From contig NC_060202.1 in NCBI RefSeq assembly GCF_020623625.1, forward strand, positions 248,001-312,000: DNA of 64,000 nt, read 5' to 3'. The stretch comes from Saccharomycodes ludwigii (taxonomy: Eukaryota; Ascomycota; Saccharomycetes; Saccharomycodales; Saccharomycodaceae). Below, one piece after another: positions 10,909 to 26,119 of the stretch (position 1 is the first letter of the stretch; every line of letters begins with the position of its first letter). A model generated the notes under the pieces. It searched no databases and was not told the DNA's origin. It saw only the letters and a program-made list of their open reading frames with translations. Made by a program: the position numbers and the translations under genes.

Positions 10909-12044
10909 CTTACTTGATGTCGTTATCGTGACATATGTGATCTATATGGTGATAAAGAGTTGGTAAACTGGCTAAAACACTTTGTTGCTTGATCTTTTAC
11001 ACACTTTTAATTAATAAACTGTAGTTTATATATTTCCAATCAAATTCATAATTAGTTATCTAAATTTGTTTTGCGGTTGACATTATATTACAGATTAATT
11101 ATTTGAAGTGTCTCATTCTGAAATATTCTCTACCTTAAATAGGAACTTCTTGGTTTGTTGTTATTTTTGCGTTTTTTTGTACATGTACAGATTGTGATAC
11201 TCAACCATTCTACTTCATAATATGCGACGTTGTAATCTAATATAATCACAAACACATTTGGCATCTATGATTCACAACTATAACATAGTGACATAACTAA
11301 TAATAAGTGCTCAGGAAACATATATTACAATTATGACTAATAAATACAACACAACAACGAGAGTAGTATAAATAAGGATAAGAGCTAAAACTATTAAGAA
11401 AAGTATAGACAGGAGGAATATCTTGAAAGATGTTCTTAATGATTGTTTTATATTTACCTTATATAAAATCCTAAATAGAACAAGAAAATAGTTGCCAAAT
11501 CCGAATCCGTAGTTATTGCGAATAGTCCTGAATTACGTTTACGATGAGCGATTTAATATATGCCAAAGACTATATATGTTAGAACAAGCTTTGTAATCTA
11601 ATGAAAGATAATTTACTACTCTCCGTTGCCTGTCTTTTATATATATATATATATTTGACAAAGTTATTTGAACTCAAATATCTTATCGTTTAGTATTAAT
11701 GACTAGAAATATATAGAAATAGACAATCAAAATGATTTACCTATCAAAATACAAGGGGTAACGCAATATTATAATCCTTATAAGCCTGTTATAACCACGA
11801 AGTGTGACACTAACATGATAGTAACAAGTTTTTTGAATCAACAATAAAAATGTTAATGATGTAAATACTTAAGCAGAATAATAAAGTAGTGAGTAAATAA
11901 ATTAGTAGCTGTTACAAATGATCTTTACTTTACATTTATGATAAATAAAATATTCAGCATATAACAATCATCGGCAGAACACATGTAGGTTATTACTATC
12001 TTTTTATGAGCTTATGAATCACTAAAGACCATAATTGGAAGAGA

Positions 12045-12075
<31 letters not shown>

Positions 12076-12435
12076 AAAAAGACAGTTAATGCTATTATTA
12101 TTATCACTAGTAGTAATAGTAGCAATTGTAACTTTTTTTTTTAAATCAAAAATTAAAACTATTTTAACATGAATATATTATATTATATATATATATATAT
12201 TACTAAAAAGAAAAAATATTCCAAGCAAAAACCTGATTAATGATATTTACGAGGGATGGGAAAATGGGGGAAACAAAAATAAGTGGGGAAAATAACAAAA
12301 ACTTAGAAAACAGTAAGCAAAGCCCATTCACACAGTAAATTGGATAACTTGCCAAAATCTTCCATATATGTAACATATAAGTAGAATAAATAGAATAAGC
12401 AATAAAGAATTAACACGTCAACATTACCAAAAATA
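10909..12435. other. Gene-free region behind tRNA-Gly, possible decayed insertion
   Basis: No open gene is seen in 1.5 kb. Between about 10910 and 12000 the sequence lacks the long A/T homopolymers typical of other intergenic regions here and has more mixed composition. It contains a 12-base direct repeat TTGTAATCTAAT (11230-11241 and 11591-11602), (TA)n near 11640-11653, a (GAAA)n run near 12045-12075, and (TA)n near 12178-12200. Its place just upstream of a tRNA gene would suit old retrotransposon LTR debris, but no LTR ends could be identified. The last part is the GPH1 3' region. Confidence 0.4.
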
Positions 12436-15162
12436 TCAAACCTTGACAGGTTCAATATTCCAAATAGTTTCCGCGTATTCTTGGATACAACGGTCACTAC
12501 TGAAAAACCCGACATTAGCAACACTCAAGATACTCTTCTTCAACCACACATTTCTATTATTATGGTAAATTTCATCAACCAACTTCTGGGCACCCAAATA
12601 AGATTCAAAATCGTCACTGACCAAATAGTAGTCACCTTGGTATTTAATGCTATCGACCAAAGGTCTGAACTCATCATTATTACCAAAGACAGCATCGCCA
12701 ACACAGCTTTTCAAAACCTCATTCAAACTTTCTGGCAAAGAAGTCTTTCTAAATCTGTGGTTGAATCTCAATTCTTCGACATTTTCACTCAAATTACCAA
12801 ACAAAAAGATATTATCTTCGCCAATTTCTCTGGTAATTTCTACGTTGGCACCATCAACAGTACCAATCAACAACCCACCGTTCATAACAAACTTCATGTT
12901 GGAAGTACCACTGGCTTCAGTACCAGCTGTAGAAATATGTTCACTCAAATCACTAGCAGGAATAATAATTTCGGCTTTTGAAACATTGTAATCAGGGATG
13001 AAAACAACCTTGAAAATATCATCCAAACTCTTGTCATTGTTGATGACATCGGCAACTGTATTGATCAACTTAATAATCAACTTAGCCATGTAATAACCTG
13101 GAGCACTCTTACCACCAAAGAAGGAAATTTTTGCTGGATAGATTTCTTTGACTTCTTCGATAGTCTTACCTTCACCTAACATCTTTTTAATTTGCAAGTA
13201 TCTCCAAATACAACCGAAAATATTCATTTGTTGACGCTTATATTCATGTATTCTCTTCACTTGAATATCAAATAAAACATCATGAATCTTACTTCTATCG
13301 CTGACCAACTTATGGCCAGTTAATTTCTCAACCAAATCAATCAATTGTAATTTCTTCTTTTGTTTAACATCATCCCATTTCTTCAAAAACTTCTTATCCT
13401 CAGCATACTTGGACAATTTAGTCAATCTGGACATATCCAACAAGTACTCATCGCCCTTATCCTTCAAAGTTTCACTAATCAAGGAAGACAATTCTGGATT
13501 GGCTTGTCTCAACCATCTTCTAGGTGTGATACCATTAGTAACGTTGATAAATTTATCATTACCATATATCTTGGCAAAATCCTTGAAAATAGTGGTTTTA
13601 ATCAATTCAGAATGCAACTCGGCAACACCGTTAACCTTGTGGGAACCAATAATAGCTAAGTAAGCCATTCTAATTTGACGATCTTTACCTTCTTCAATAA
13701 TAGAAACTCTAGAAACCAAATCCATGTCGTGTGGGAACTTCTTTTCAACACTTTGCAAGAAAAACCAATTAATATCATAGATGATTTCCAAATGACGTGG
13801 CAACAAACGACCAAAAAGAGAAACAGGCCATTTTTCCAAAGCTTCTTGCATCACAGTATGGTTAGTGTAACTAAAAGTCTTTGTAACAATGTCCCAAGCC
13901 TCACCCCAAGGCAAATGTTCCAAATCAACCAAGATTCTTTGCAATTCAACGACGGATAAAGTAGGATGAGTATCATTTAGTTGAATAGCAACTTGGTCAG
14001 GGAATTCACACCAAGGTCTCCTACTCTTCTTGAATCTACGGATAATATCATGTAAAGAGGCAGAACACCAGAAATATTGTTGTTTCAAACGCAATTCCTT
14101 ACCTTGTTCGAAGTTATCATTAGGATACAAGACAGCAGTAATACTCTCAGCTCTTTGTTGTTCAACCAAACTGTTTTGATAGTCACCCCTATTGAATTTT
14201 GCAAAATCAAACTCAGTAGTAGGCTTGCTACCCCACAATCTTAAGTTATTGACAGTGTTGGATTTGAAACCAGGAATTGGCATATCATAAGCAACAGCAA
14301 TAACTCTTTCGCCGGCAATCCATTCACTAGGTCTTAAAGTCCTATCGTCTTCCTTGCTATCGCTGTCGCTTCTGCTGACATAACCATAGAAACTGACAGG
14401 GACTTGGATTTCACTTCTCTCAATTTCCCATGGGTTGGAATAATTCAACCAATAGTCTGGGGTTTCCACTTGATACCCATTGATAATCTTTTGAGCAAAA
14501 ATACCGTACTGATAACGCAAACCGTAACCCCAGCATGGATAATCACCTGTAGCCATACTATCAACGAAGCAAGCAGCCAATCTACCCAAACCACCATTAC
14601 CTAAAGCAGCATCAGGTTCTTGTTCCAACACATCTTCCAACTTAAAACCCAAGTCGTGGACACCCTTTTCGACTAACTTTCTACCATCTGTAGAAGAAGG
14701 TTCACCCTTGTCATCATTTAAATTTAAGTTAATCAAAGCATTATCCAATGCTCTCCCCATTAAAAATTCTAAGGACAAATAATAACATCTCTTTGGGTCT
14801 CTGGCAGTTTGTCTTTGTTGAGTCTTGTTCAAATCTAAAGTCAAATTGTCACGAACAGAGTTGGATGTAGCTTGGTAGGCGGCTAAATCATCACAATTGT
14901 AGATGGATCTGGCTAATGTAGTTTCCACATGGTCGATAAATCTTTTTTCGAACGCATCAACAGTGGTAAACTTTTCAACCTTGTTTTTGTTCCAGATATT
15001 CCTAGCTTGTAAAGGAATAGCATTGTCAATGGCCACAATTTCTTGTGGTAAAAACCCAGTAAATCTTTTGATCAATTTATGTGGATTACGATTTGGTTCT
15101 TCAGAAATCAAATCATTTGTAGAAGTTGGTGAAAGCGTTGAAAAAGAGTCACGACGAGACAT
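12436..15162 (-). CDS. GPH1: Glycogen phosphorylase
   Basis: It releases glucose-1-phosphate from glycogen in the cytosol. At 908 residues it is colinear with S. cerevisiae Gph1 (902) and highly conserved. The N-terminal regulatory segment keeps the conserved R-F-T-G-F-L context, with Thr35 at the position equivalent to the phosphorylated Thr31 of S. cerevisiae. The PLP-binding lysine is K757 in GTEASGTSNMKF, followed by NGGLLIGTVDGANVE. GNGGLGRLAACF is in the N-terminal domain. Three STRE cores lie about 475-510 bases upstream, in line with Msn2/4 stress control. In S. cerevisiae GPH1 is next to KRE6; here MCM6 lies between. Confidence 0.97.
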   Translation of the reverse strand: MSRRDSFSTLSPTSTNDLISEEPNRNPHKLIKRFTGFLPQEIVAIDNAIPLQARNIWNKNKVEKFTTVDAFEKRFIDHVETTLARSIYNCDDLAAYQATSNSVRDNLTLDLNKTQQRQTARDPKRCYYLSLEFLMGRALDNALINLNLNDDKGEPSSTDGRKLVEKGVHDLGFKLEDVLEQEPDAALGNGGLGRLAACFVDSMATGDYPCWGYGLRYQYGIFAQKIINGYQVETPDYWLNYSNPWEIERSEIQVPVSFYGYVSRSDSDSKEDDRTLRPSEWIAGERVIAVAYDMPIPGFKSNTVNNLRLWGSKPTTEFDFAKFNRGDYQNSLVEQQRAESITAVLYPNDNFEQGKELRLKQQYFWCSASLHDIIRRFKKSRRPWCEFPDQVAIQLNDTHPTLSVVELQRILVDLEHLPWGEAWDIVTKTFSYTNHTVMQEALEKWPVSLFGRLLPRHLEIIYDINWFFLQSVEKKFPHDMDLVSRVSIIEEGKDRQIRMAYLAIIGSHKVNGVAELHSELIKTTIFKDFAKIYGNDKFINVTNGITPRRWLRQANPELSSLISETLKDKGDEYLLDMSRLTKLSKYAEDKKFLKKWDDVKQKKKLQLIDLVEKLTGHKLVSDRSKIHDVLFDIQVKRIHEYKRQQMNIFGCIWRYLQIKKMLGEGKTIEEVKEIYPAKISFFGGKSAPGYYMAKLIIKLINTVADVINNDKSLDDIFKVVFIPDYNVSKAEIIIPASDLSEHISTAGTEASGTSNMKFVMNGGLLIGTVDGANVEITREIGEDNIFLFGNLSENVEELRFNHRFRKTSLPESLNEVLKSCVGDAVFGNNDEFRPLVDSIKYQGDYYLVSDDFESYLGAQKLVDEIYHNNRNVWLKKSILSVANVGFFSSDRCIQEYAETIWNIEPVKV

Positions 15163-15911
15163 AATGAAAACGAGTAGCTAGATGTATATATTGGTGTATA
15201 TAAACAAATGTGAAATGTATAAAAGAAAAAAAGAGGGCAGTTGATACGGGACCTGTTTTAAAGTTTTCTGCTTTATTTTTTTTTTTGTTTTTTTTTGGTT
15301 TTTTCTCTATCTTATGAACTAGAAAAGTGTAATTAAAAGGTAAATTGGTAACAATTATAGTTGAAACTAAGAAGAGAAAAAAGAATAAGAAAAACATACA
15401 ATGAAACAAAAAGATCGAATCTCAAGACATTGGGAATGATGGTGAAAAAAGTTGTTTATATATAAATTTGTTCAACAATATTTTGTTTTGGTGAGTTTAT
15501 TTATGCTAGGATTAATTAATCAATTATACTTTTGAGCTTGTATTGGAATGGTTATAATAATAATAATAATAATAATAAACAAAACCAAACCAAAAAAAGA
15601 AAACATTCTCCGCGTTTTCGCACCTTTGCTGGCCTGCCCCTTCGCTGGCCTGCCCCTTCGCGTCATCCCCCCTAAAATACTGCTGCTGCTCAACTCAATT
15701 TGTACTTTATTTTAATCATTATTTTTTTAAAAGGGGTAAATTTTAAATATAATGCAATATAATTTAATTTAATTTCTTTGCCTAAAATATGGTAATAAAA
15801 ACAAAAAAATGTATGGGGTGGTGGATGGCATCTACGTGAAAAGACAATGTTATAACCTTTTTGTTTGTTTATTAAATTTTTTAATTATTTATAATATTTT
15901 CCCCCACTCCC

Positions 15912-15944
<33 letters not shown>

Positions 15945-16803
15945 ATGTTATTCCACATCTGCTGACTTGTTCTTATCTCATTACATTTGCTATACTTAAA
16001 ACCCATCATCGGCTATTCTTTATTACATTGTCCAACTATCTGTTTATCTATCCACGTTTCTTACTTCTTTTTCTTTTTCTTTTTCGTTCTCTTTTTCTTT
16101 TTCCTCTTCTTCTTCTTCTTCTTCTTCAATCACCCCCTTTTTGGTTCTTTTATTTAATTTATTTCCCTCCTCATTGCATCAACACTTTTCCAAAATTACT
16201 TCAATAGGCAAATTTCCCGTTGGTCTCAGTGTTTGTCTCAGTGTGGTGGTCCCATACTCGACATCACTATTATCAACAACTTTTTCTCTCAAAAAATCTT
16301 AAAAGATATGTTCATAATTCCTTTTTTTTATTTTATTTTCCCTTTCTTGTTTAAATTTGCACGTGAAACATTGTCTTTGTTCTTGAAATTAAAGAAATCG
16401 GAAAAAAAAAAAATCAAATAAAGATAAAAATAAAAATAAAAATCAAATAAAGATAAAAATAAAAATGAAAATAAAAATAAAATCAACAAGGAAAAACAAA
16501 ATAAATAAAACCAAGCTCAGCTCAACAAAAAAATAAAATAAAATCGCTCACTTCCCTTTATAAGGTTAACGTGTAAATTAAACAAAAACAAGTACGAACG
16601 TATATGCAGCTCATAAAAGATATGTATAATTAATTTTTTTTTTGGCAATTCTCGGTGTTAAAGAAGTAAACAACTGATATAATAAACGAAAAACGGAATA
16701 GAACCCCTTCCTACAAAAGAAATCTTTAACAGTTTTGTAAACAAATACCAACTTGTATTAATTTTATAACAAGTCTTTTCTTCCCCTATTTTTATTATGA
16801 CTT
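15163..16803. other. GPH1 promoter and MCM6 3' region
   Basis: No gene; a 132-codon frame at 15809-16207 is low-complexity Tyr/Leu/Phe and is not credible. Contents: the STRE repeat at 15628-15673, (AAT)n near 15560-15577, (TTA)n near 15913-15940, C/T-rich tracts near 16060-16160, and (AAATA)n / AAAAT repeats near 16415-16530. Confidence 0.65.
15628..15673. promoter_or_regulatory. Duplicated STRE cluster upstream of GPH1
   Basis: A 16-base unit GCTGGCCTGCCCCTTC occurs twice in tandem (15628-15643 and 15644-15659). Each copy carries CCCCT, the reverse complement of the stress element AGGGG (15637-15641, 15653-15657); a third CCCCT is at 15669-15673. GPH1 is a known Msn2/Msn4 target in S. cerevisiae, so the cluster fits the adjacent gene. 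It is a GC-rich island in AT-rich DNA. Confidence 0.65.
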
Positions 16804-20803
<4,000 letters not shown>

Positions 20804-22981
20804 TTATGATAGAGAAAACTTAGAACTGTTACAATTACCAGTCAATATATTCTTGGGGAAAGTATACCCAGCACCCTCCCAACTTGTTAGGTTTACATCT
20901 GTGTAAACACTTAAATGATCTTGTATATAATCATAAGTGGGATAATCTTCTGGATCACATGTAATACTGATGCTATCGTTAGGTTGATATATTCTGACAT
21001 AGTCAATAGACAAGGTAACGGGAAAGTAAATACTCTGCCAGTCAATATACGCCCAGTTGTTGGAAATCCCCAAATTTAAAATTATAGACATCGGCTCCTT
21101 CGTTATTCTTCTCCAACCAATGTTACCATTGGGGTGTAAAGCTTTTGCATATGTTGTATAGGTAGGGGTCTCACCAACAAACCAACGAACATATCCATCC
21201 TCATCATCATTTAAATATTCAAAGCCAAATCTCTGGAAATACCCAGCATCTGGTCCATATTCATACCATGAATCATTCAATGTAGTAACCGCTGAAACAG
21301 CTTGTTGGAATGGGCCACCTGCATATGTATTGATTACAGTGGTTGACTGATTATAAATTTCGATGTAGTCATAATCTGGCATATACCAAATGTCAAATGG
21401 AGCGGTTTGCATTGATTGAGATGCCAAACCAACACCACCTTTGGTCGCCGTACTAACTTCTCCTTCCAAAATATCTAGTTCGGGTGCTCCTCTGCCAACC
21501 CCTTGGTTTGGATGATCTTCACCATCACATGTACATATACTTAATCTTTGTCCCGGTAGATATGAAATGCCATCAGGTGAGGATTGGTTTGGCGTAATAC
21601 CGGCATCACATGAATCATAACTATATGGCCACAAACCTTCAGTCGAAGCTAAATAACCTGGTCTACCTAAATTTCCCATTGTCCATAACCCAGGCCATAG
21701 CCCAGTAACTCTACCATAATTAGGTAAATTGGCAGAAACTTCAATGTATCCCTGAGTAAAACAAAGTTTATTCCAACTCTGTAACATCCCACTTCTATAA
21801 TATAAATTATGTGATTTATAGGCATCCATTCTTAGCTGTAGTGTACCATTAAATGTTGTAGCAGCATCTGGACTGTACCATTCTAAATCATTGGTAGCCT
21901 TATAATTAAGGTCAGGTGCTGTCCAAAATTGATCATCACCATCGTAAAAAGTTCTGCCTAAGGCATTAAATTCGTCACTAAATGCCAACTTCCAATACGA
22001 ACCATCTTTAGCTTTATGTGCCATAGCATCACTGGGAGTATCAGGGTCCACTAGTGAAGTTCTAATAGCACTTAATTGTGGGTAGTCGTACAATGTTAAA
22101 ATATTAATAACCTCGGTGTATTTACCATGATCTTCGGCACCTGTGAATGTTAAAACTGGTAAAATGATAAAAATGACACAACCACCAAAAAATAGAGCTA
22201 AAATACCGATTAAACCACCAAAGGATCTTCTATCCATATGTTTAAAATCCAAATAGAATCTTTGTCTATCTAGTCTGGCTTCCTCTTCCGGATCAGGGTT
22301 GTGTAAATAATCGTCATCTTCCTTTTCTTCCATTAAAAGTGGGAAACTACTAGCTGGATATCCACCAAATGGTGAAAAATCTTGCTCATTCAAGAAGGCT
22401 TGTGACGATGATGAAAAACTGCTACTTGAATTATTTGAACTGGCGTCATGTAAACGGTTATTATGGTGATGATGATGACTTGGGCCAGCCATGGATGCAA
22501 CTCTTGATCCAACCATTGGATATCTATCAAACGCAGCTGGTGATGAAACATTTTCAACTGAAATTAAACTGTTATAAGAGGTACTTTGCTTAATATTATT
22601 ACTGCTATAACTTGGTGGCAATAAATTGTTGTTGGTACGAGTATACGCGTTACTATTTTTGTTGTTAGCTTTTATCTTGGAAGAATAATATCCTTTGTAG
22701 TCAGCAACACCATCCGCAGAGGACTCTGTGTTATTTTTTTCCCCATTATTAATTGCTGGAAAATCGTTCTTCATTTTGCGGATTAACGAATCCTTGCTAT
22801 TATTTTCCGATGAACTGTAAGCCTGTGTATCTAAAAATGGATTTTGTGGGGGATTTGTTTCATTATTGCTTCCCGAAGAATTATTTTCAGAATAGTAAGA
22901 ACGGTCTTCATCGTAATGATCCGTATCCTGACGATTAACATCACCGGTTAAAAACCGTTTGTTATTGTTGTTTTCGGACAT
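20804..22981 (-). CDS. Kre6/Skn1-family beta-1,6-glucan synthesis protein, copy A
   Basis: A type II membrane protein of the ER/secretory pathway needed for beta-1,6-glucan in the wall, with a GH16-like lumenal domain. The 725 residues comprise a Ser/Asn-rich cytosolic tail (1-195), a conserved juxtamembrane block (about 198-255), one membrane helix (about 256-279), and the lumenal SKN1 domain with the GH16-type acidic cluster ELDILEGE (501-508). S. cerevisiae Kre6 is 720 residues. It is the downstream member of a tandem pair with copy B, and its lumenal part is nearly identical to B in DNA while the cytosolic tail and flanks are not. It cannot be assigned to KRE6 or SKN1, since this duplication looks independent of the WGD pair. 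Confidence 0.93.
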   Translation of the reverse strand: MSENNNNKRFLTGDVNRQDTDHYDEDRSYYSENNSSGSNNETNPPQNPFLDTQAYSSSENNSKDSLIRKMKNDFPAINNGEKNNTESSADGVADYKGYYSSKIKANNKNSNAYTRTNNNLLPPSYSSNNIKQSTSYNSLISVENVSSPAAFDRYPMVGSRVASMAGPSHHHHHNNRLHDASSNNSSSSFSSSSQAFLNEQDFSPFGGYPASSFPLLMEEKEDDDYLHNPDPEEEARLDRQRFYLDFKHMDRRSFGGLIGILALFFGGCVIFIILPVLTFTGAEDHGKYTEVINILTLYDYPQLSAIRTSLVDPDTPSDAMAHKAKDGSYWKLAFSDEFNALGRTFYDGDDQFWTAPDLNYKATNDLEWYSPDAATTFNGTLQLRMDAYKSHNLYYRSGMLQSWNKLCFTQGYIEVSANLPNYGRVTGLWPGLWTMGNLGRPGYLASTEGLWPYSYDSCDAGITPNQSSPDGISYLPGQRLSICTCDGEDHPNQGVGRGAPELDILEGEVSTATKGGVGLASQSMQTAPFDIWYMPDYDYIEIYNQSTTVINTYAGGPFQQAVSAVTTLNDSWYEYGPDAGYFQRFGFEYLNDDEDGYVRWFVGETPTYTTYAKALHPNGNIGWRRITKEPMSIILNLGISNNWAYIDWQSIYFPVTLSIDYVRIYQPNDSISITCDPEDYPTYDYIQDHLSVYTDVNLTSWEGAGYTFPKNILTGNCNSSKFSLS
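20821..22388 (-). repeat. Near-identical block shared with copy B (gene-conversion candidate)
   Basis: This pairs with 24428-25996 at an offset of about 3607 bases. Differences are few and scattered, and 20913-21152 is identical over 240 bases including synonymous sites. Identity drops in the membrane-helix part (about 22130-22214), resumes, then ends abruptly near 22388. The 3' flank beyond the stop codon is unrelated. Confidence 0.85.
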
Positions 22982-24404
22982 GAGTTATTATGAGCTGGAA
23001 GTAAAAATATCAGATAAAAATGTGCTTTTTTTCTTTTTCTTTTTTTTTCAATATTTAGTACTTGTTTCTTAGTTCTCTTACTTTTGCGCGTGTCTATATT
23101 TATAGATATGTATATATATTTTTATTTTTTTAAAAAAAGGAAAAAAATTTTCTCATATACTAACGATGGTGATATTAACAAAAAGGATTTATTAATGAGT
23201 TATTTTTCCCTCCGTTCTTCCTTCTTTTGAACCTTGGAAAAAGTGGATAAATTAATAAGAAATAAACTGCTAGATCTTTATGCTTTTGCTTTTTTTTTTT
23301 CCCTCTCTTGTGGCTCCCTACCTGGAATTTAGAAGATAGACTTAAAAAAAATGAAAGGAAGAGGAATATGGAAAATAAAAGTGAAAAAAATGAAAAAGAA
23401 TATTTCGCTGGGGTGTCGAGAACAGTGTTTTGAATAGGAAAGATTGGAATGTCTTGACCAGTTTAATTTGATGTTCAAAAGTAGAATGAACAAAGTTTTC
23501 TAGTATTAAGCGAGTAAAAAAGAAAAAAGGACAAAAAAAAAAAAAAAAAAAGGAAACTTAGCATAGAAAAATGATTGATGGTGGTATATTTTATTGTGAA
23601 GTTATTGAACCTGGTTATTAGATTTGCTACGTGATAGGTAATTGATTGATTGGTTGTACTTTCTTTCTGCGCTTTTTCTTAACAAACAGTGCCCATTTTT
23701 TTTTTTTTTTCCTTTTCAAAATCTGTAAATCTTAAAAGCATTTTACTACGGCCATTTCTTAATAAATTTCACTTGGTAAATATGATTTTCCCGATTCACC
23801 CGCCAATAACTTAAAACTAGCTATTAAATTTTTAGTCAATTATTTTATTTCTTCTTCTTTTTTTTTTTTTTTTTTTTTTTTTTTCGTGTTCTTGTTCCTG
23901 TTCTATATTTAGAAATATTTCAAAGCCTCCAGCCCAGAAATACATTTAGTCAAATCTTGAAACAATAATATTAGTTCGAGGCCCATTTATTATCAATTAA
24001 TGTGCCAATAAATATCAATATTGTTTACAAATAAAGAAAAAGAAAAGAGGTACATCATTACTTCTTAATTCTGAACAAATTTTATTGATTTTTATTATTA
24101 GTTATTAGCACTCTACGTTCTTGTGATATATTAATAATATGTGACTATCCCCCATACAATAAAATTATGTCAAATGTTCAAAAAATATTTAAACATTGGA
24201 ATCAATATTATAACTTGAACAAAATAAAGTAAGTCAGGGGAAATGAAATGATGAAAAATATCGATATGAAATTGTAAATAAAAACCAAATAAATAAGTAG
24301 ACCACCCACCAAATGCAATGAAATATTAAAAGTAATATAAAATGGGAAAATGGAAAGGGAAAAAAAAAAAATTTTATAATATATCTTACATAAAAGAAAC
24401 ATAA
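22982..24404. other. Promoter of KRE6-like copy A and 3' flank of copy B
   Basis: No gene in 1.4 kb. It contains several long T/A runs (for example 23538-23551 and about 23859-23884) and (TA)n near 23107-23120. It does not resemble the flanks of the other copy, so the pair is not a simple recent segmental duplication. Confidence 0.6.
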
Positions 24405-26083
24405 TCAGGAAGACAATAGTGAAAACTTAGAACTGTCACAATTACCAGTCAATATATTCTTGGGGAAAGTATACCCAGCACCCTCCCAACTTGTTAGGTT
24501 TACATTCGTGTAAACATTCAAATGATCTTGTATATAATCATAAGTGGGATAATCTTCTGGATCACATGTAATACTGATGCTATCGTTAGGTTGATATATT
24601 CTGACATAGTCAATAGACAAGGTAACGGGAAAGTAAATACTCTGCCAGTCAATATACGCCCAGTTGTTGGAAATCCCCAAATTTAAAATTATAGACATCG
24701 GCTCCTTCGTTATTCTTCTCCAACCAATGTTACCATTGGGGTGTAAAGCTTTTGCATATATCGTGCAGGTAGGGGTCTCACCAACAAACCAACGAACATA
24801 TCCATCCTCATCATCATTTAAATATTCAAAGCCAAATCTCTGGAAATACCCAGCATCTGGTCCATATTCATACCATGAATTATTCAATGTAGTAACCGCT
24901 GAAACAGCTTGTTGGAATGGGCCACCTGCATATGTATTAATTGTAGTAGTCGTCTGATTATAAATTTCGATGTAGTCATAATCTGGCATATACCAAATGT
25001 CAAATGGAGCTACTTGCATTGATTGAGATGCCAAACCAACACCACCTTTGGTCGCCGTGTCAACTTCCCCTTCCAAAATATCTAATTCGGGTGCTCCTCT
25101 GCCAACCCCTTGGTTTGGATGATCTTCACCATCACATGTGCATATACTTAGTTTCTGTCCCGGTAGATATGAAATGCCATCAGGTGAGGATTGGTTTGGC
25201 GTAATACCGGCATCACATGAATCATAACTATATGGCCACAAACCTTCAGTCGAAGCTAAATAACCTGGTCTACCTAAATTTCCCATTGTCCATAACCCAG
25301 GCCATAATCCACTAACTCTACCATAATTAGGTAAATTGGCAGAAACTTCAATGTATCCCTGAGTAAAACAAAGTTTATTCCAACTCTGTAACATCCCACT
25401 TCTATAATATAAATCATGAGTTTCAAAAGCATCCATTCTTAGCTGTAGTGTACCATTAAATGTTGTAGCAGCATCTGGACTGTACCATTCTAAATCATTG
25501 GTAGCCTTATAATTAAGGTCAGGTGCTGTCCAAAATTGATCATCACCATCGTAAAAAGTTCTGCCTAAGGCATTAAATTCGTCACTAAATGCCAACTTCC
25601 AATACGAACCATCTTTAGCTTTATGTGCCATAGCATCACTGGGAGTATCAGGGTCCACTAGTGAAGTTCTAATAGCACTTAATTGTGGGTATTCGTACAA
25701 CGTTAAAATGTTAATAACCTCGGTGTATTTACCATGTGTCCCGATACCACTATAGGTTAGTATTGGTAAAATAATGAAAACTACCACGGTACCACAAATT
25801 AAAAATAAGGAACCGATCAATCCACCAAAGGATCTTCTATCCATATGTTTAAAATCCAAATAGAATCTCTGTCTATCTAGTCTGGCTTCCTCTTCTGGAT
25901 CAGGGTTGTGTAAATAATCATCATCTTCCTTTTCCTCCATTAAAAGTGGGAAACTACTGGTTGGATATCCACCAAATGGAGAAAAATCTTGCTCACTCAT
26001 CAGGTAATGATTACTTGCAAAATTTTTTTTTTTATTAAAGGTACCAGATTGAGAAGAAAAACTACTATGGCTGGTAGTACTAC

Positions 26084-26119
<36 letters not shown>

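Noticed and set aside
12481-15181. Several plus-strand frames of 66-166 codons opposite GPH1
   Set aside because: Shadows of a strongly conserved minus-strand gene.
23157-23163. TACTAAC word upstream of KRE6-like copy A, and another near 45120, as intron branch points
   Set aside because: No matching GTATGT donor or coding exon on the correct strand.
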